DNA from: Streptomyces sp. MUM 178J
GTDB lineage: Bacteria > Actinomycetota > Actinomycetes > Streptomycetales > Streptomycetaceae
DNA length: 64,000 nucleotides
NCBI RefSeq assembly: GCF_022414575.1
Contig: NZ_JADWYQ010000003.1
Span: 213,609-277,608 of the forward strand
Direction of reading: 5' to 3'
The translations under genes and the position numbers were made by a program. Under the pieces are notes generated by a model. That model did not search any database and was not told where the DNA came from. It saw only the letters and a list, made by a program, of their open reading frames with translations. The first letter of the stretch is position 1. Each line of letters opens with the position of its first letter. Positions 62,305 to 64,000 of this stretch are shown here, in pieces.

Positions 62305-63690
62305 TCACACCGCCGGCTTGATGTTGTGGTTCCGCCGGAACACGTTCTCCGGGTCGTACTCCGCCTTGACCTTCGCCAGCCTCCGGTAGTTCTCCGGCCC
62401 GAACCCCGCCATCACCCGTTCCTCACCCTCGTCGCCGATGAAGTTCAGATACACGCGTCCGATGGCCCACGGCTGTGCGTCCTCCCGCACGGCGCGGACC
62501 CACCGCCTGGCCCGTTCGTCGTCTGCGGGGTCGGCCCAGACGCCGAACGGGTGGACGGCCCAGGACGCCGTGCGCCAGGGCACCGGGAAGGAGGAGTCGC
62601 CGTGGGCGACCGCGCCGCCCATGGGGAAGAGGACGTGCTGGGAGTTGGTGGGGACGGGCATGTCGGCGGCACGGTCGCAGAAGCGCCGTACGGCCTCGTC
62701 AGGGAAGGCGCGCAGGTACTCCGCCGACCAGTAGTTCCGCATGCCCGGCGGGTCGTCGAGCATGCACTGCAGTTCCGCGTACGGCGTCTCCTGGATGATC
62801 TCCACCTCGGGGCCCAGAGCCAGCAGCGGCCGGGCGAGCCGGCGCACGTCGGCCTCCGGGCCGGTGCAGGTGATCAGCACGGCGCAGACGGCCGTGCCCA
62901 CCAGATGCTCGGGGACGAACTCCTCGGGCGGGCCCGTGATGTAGAGCAGACCGCCCCCGGCCTCGTCCGGCGCTGCCTCCATGAAGTCCCGGTACAGCCG
63001 CACCACCTCGTTGCCCTTGGCGGCCGGGAACATCAGCAGGGCGAAGGACAGCACCGGCAGCGGATGCAGCCGCAGTGTGATCGCCGTGGCCACGCCGAAG
63101 TTCCCGCCGCCCCCGTGGAGCGCCCAGAACAGCTCCGGGTTCTCGTCCTCGTCCGCGTGCACCTCCCGGCCGTCCGCCGTCACCAGGTCGACGGCGGCCA
63201 GGTTGTCGCAGGCGAGCCCGAACTTCCGCTCCAGCCAGCCCGATCCGCCGCCGAGCGTGAAGCCGCCGACCCCGGTGGTGGACACCCGGCCGCCGGTCGT
63301 CGCAAGCGCGAACTGCTGGGTGGCGCGGTCGAGATGGCTCATCGTGGCGCCGCCGCCGACCCGCGCCGTGCGCGCCTCGGGGTCGACCGTGACCGCGTGC
63401 ATCCGGCGCAGATCGACCACCAGTCCGCCGTCGTTGAGGGCGAGTCCCGCGACGCTGTGGCCGCCCCCGCGCACCGCCACGTCGAGGCCCTGCTCCCTGG
63501 CGAAGAGCACCGCGGCCGACACGTCAGCGGCCGTCTCGCACTGTGCGATCACCGCCGGACGGCGGTCGATCATGGCGTTGAAGATCGTCCTGGCCTCGTC
63601 ATAGGCAGGGTCGTCGGGGAGGATCACATCCCCGGTGAGGCGTGTGCGGAGCGCTTCCAGCGACGGCTCGGCAAGACGGGGAGAAGTCAT
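62305..63690 (-). CDS. FAD-linked (berberine-bridge/PCMH-type) oxidoreductase
   Basis: 461 residues from ATG 63690, chosen because upstream codons lack homology. The PCMH FAD-binding domain has PAVIAQCETAADVSAAV, VAVRGGGHSVAGLAL with His78 as likely covalent FAD site, GVGGFTLGGGSGWLERKFG, and ALHGGGGNFGVATAI. The C-terminal BBE segment VYLNFIGDEGEERV ... YDPENVFRRNHNIKP is intact. The second covalent Cys of true BBE enzymes is not evident in the GGGSGWLERKFG region, so attachment is probably through His only. It oxidises a small alcohol, sugar or natural product; substrate unknown. No cluster surrounds it. Confidence 0.93.
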   Translation of the reverse strand: MTSPRLAEPSLEALRTRLTGDVILPDDPAYDEARTIFNAMIDRRPAVIAQCETAADVSAAVLFAREQGLDVAVRGGGHSVAGLALNDGGLVVDLRRMHAVTVDPEARTARVGGGATMSHLDRATQQFALATTGGRVSTTGVGGFTLGGGSGWLERKFGLACDNLAAVDLVTADGREVHADEDENPELFWALHGGGGNFGVATAITLRLHPLPVLSFALLMFPAAKGNEVVRLYRDFMEAAPDEAGGGLLYITGPPEEFVPEHLVGTAVCAVLITCTGPEADVRRLARPLLALGPEVEIIQETPYAELQCMLDDPPGMRNYWSAEYLRAFPDEAVRRFCDRAADMPVPTNSQHVLFPMGGAVAHGDSSFPVPWRTASWAVHPFGVWADPADDERARRWVRAVREDAQPWAIGRVYLNFIGDEGEERVMAGFGPENYRRLAKVKAEYDPENVFRRNHNIKPAV

Positions 63691-64000
63691 GGTGTGCCCC
63701 CTGTCCGAGAGGGGCGGACAGGACCTTCCCATCGTAAGGTCCGCCCACCCCGCCCGCGCGTCGGCGGAACGCCGCCGGCTGCCCATGCCCGTCGACAGCC
63801 GCCGCCTGCTGCCGCGACGTCACGCCCGCCGCCGGCCGCCTGCGCCCGTCGGCAGCGTGCTTGCCGGCACCGTTCGTCGGCAGCATGCTCGTCGGCCGCC
63901 CGTGCCTGCCGGCAGCCGCGACGTCACGCCCGCCGCCGCCCGCTGCCACAGCGTCGCGCGACGCCGCCAGCCGCCCGTGCCTGTCGGCACCGTGCTCGCC
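63691..64000. other. Gene-free window end with Gly/Cys-codon-like low-complexity repeats
   Basis: After the oxidase promoter region the sequence is made of GTCGGCAGC, GCCCGTGCC and GCCGCCGCC words. GCCGCGACGTCACGCCCGCC starts at 63811 and again at 63915 within a 24-bp perfect direct repeat. Open frames exist on both strands, but none has recognisable protein character. Confidence 0.5.

Overview
The window is a high-GC actinobacterial chromosome segment, almost certainly Streptomyces. Evidence: strong G/C bias at third codon positions, frequent GTG/TTG starts, a Rho factor with a long Arg/Gly/Asp-rich insert, the Scy/FilP coiled-coil pair, a chitinase promoter with 12-bp repeats around the -35 box, and SigR-type promoters. 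Most of it is a conserved core block. I see no CRISPR array, transposase, phage gene set or biosynthetic cluster.

Left edge (1-7.4 kb): a response regulator cut by the window edge, a secreted SGNH lipoprotein next to an acyltransferase-3 membrane protein, then a decayed stress island (small heat-shock protein remnant, PfkB sugar kinase, 5'-truncated P-type ATPase), an alpha/beta hydrolase and a small orphan protein. A tRNA-Arg(CCG) follows at 7.6 kb.

Core block (7.8-34.5 kb, all on +): a receiver-only regulator, an ArgS-like protein without catalytic core, lysA, hom-thrC, thrB, rho, an LCP cell-wall ligase, rpmE, prfA-prmC, a Sua5-type protein, a phosphatase-like protein with Ser at the nucleophile position, glyA, a WecA-type glycosyltransferase and the full ATP synthase operon (atpI-like, B-E-F-H-A-G-D-C), then a DUF2550 protein. 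The logic is amino-acid supply, termination and translation factors, wall-glycopolymer priming and attachment, and energy coupling.

Middle (34.5-43.1 kb): chitinase with its two-component system (chiC, chiR, chiS on -), a membrane protein, an Uma2 nuclease-like protein, a PduO-type cobalamin adenosyltransferase, a scar where an ABC exporter and its divergent TetR regulator were deleted to stubs, and a 3-hydroxybutyryl-CoA dehydrogenase.

Right part (43-64 kb): a STAS protein, a large P-loop membrane protein, nucS, two small conserved proteins, an LLM flavin oxidoreductase, two tandem ABC-2 exporter modules, filP and scy (polarity and hyphal tip growth), a methylmalonyl-CoA epimerase divergent from an acetoacetyl-CoA thiolase, meaB, and an FAD-linked oxidase. 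B12-dependent acyl-CoA metabolism recurs (cobalamin adenosyltransferase, epimerase, MeaB, thiolase, hydroxybutyryl-CoA dehydrogenase).

Two sequence-level themes stand out. Short tandem repeats repeatedly sit on or just after stop codons, multiplying them. A GC-rich dispersed palindromic repeat family fills the gene-free stretches near 22.6 and 62 kb, with shorter related hairpins elsewhere.
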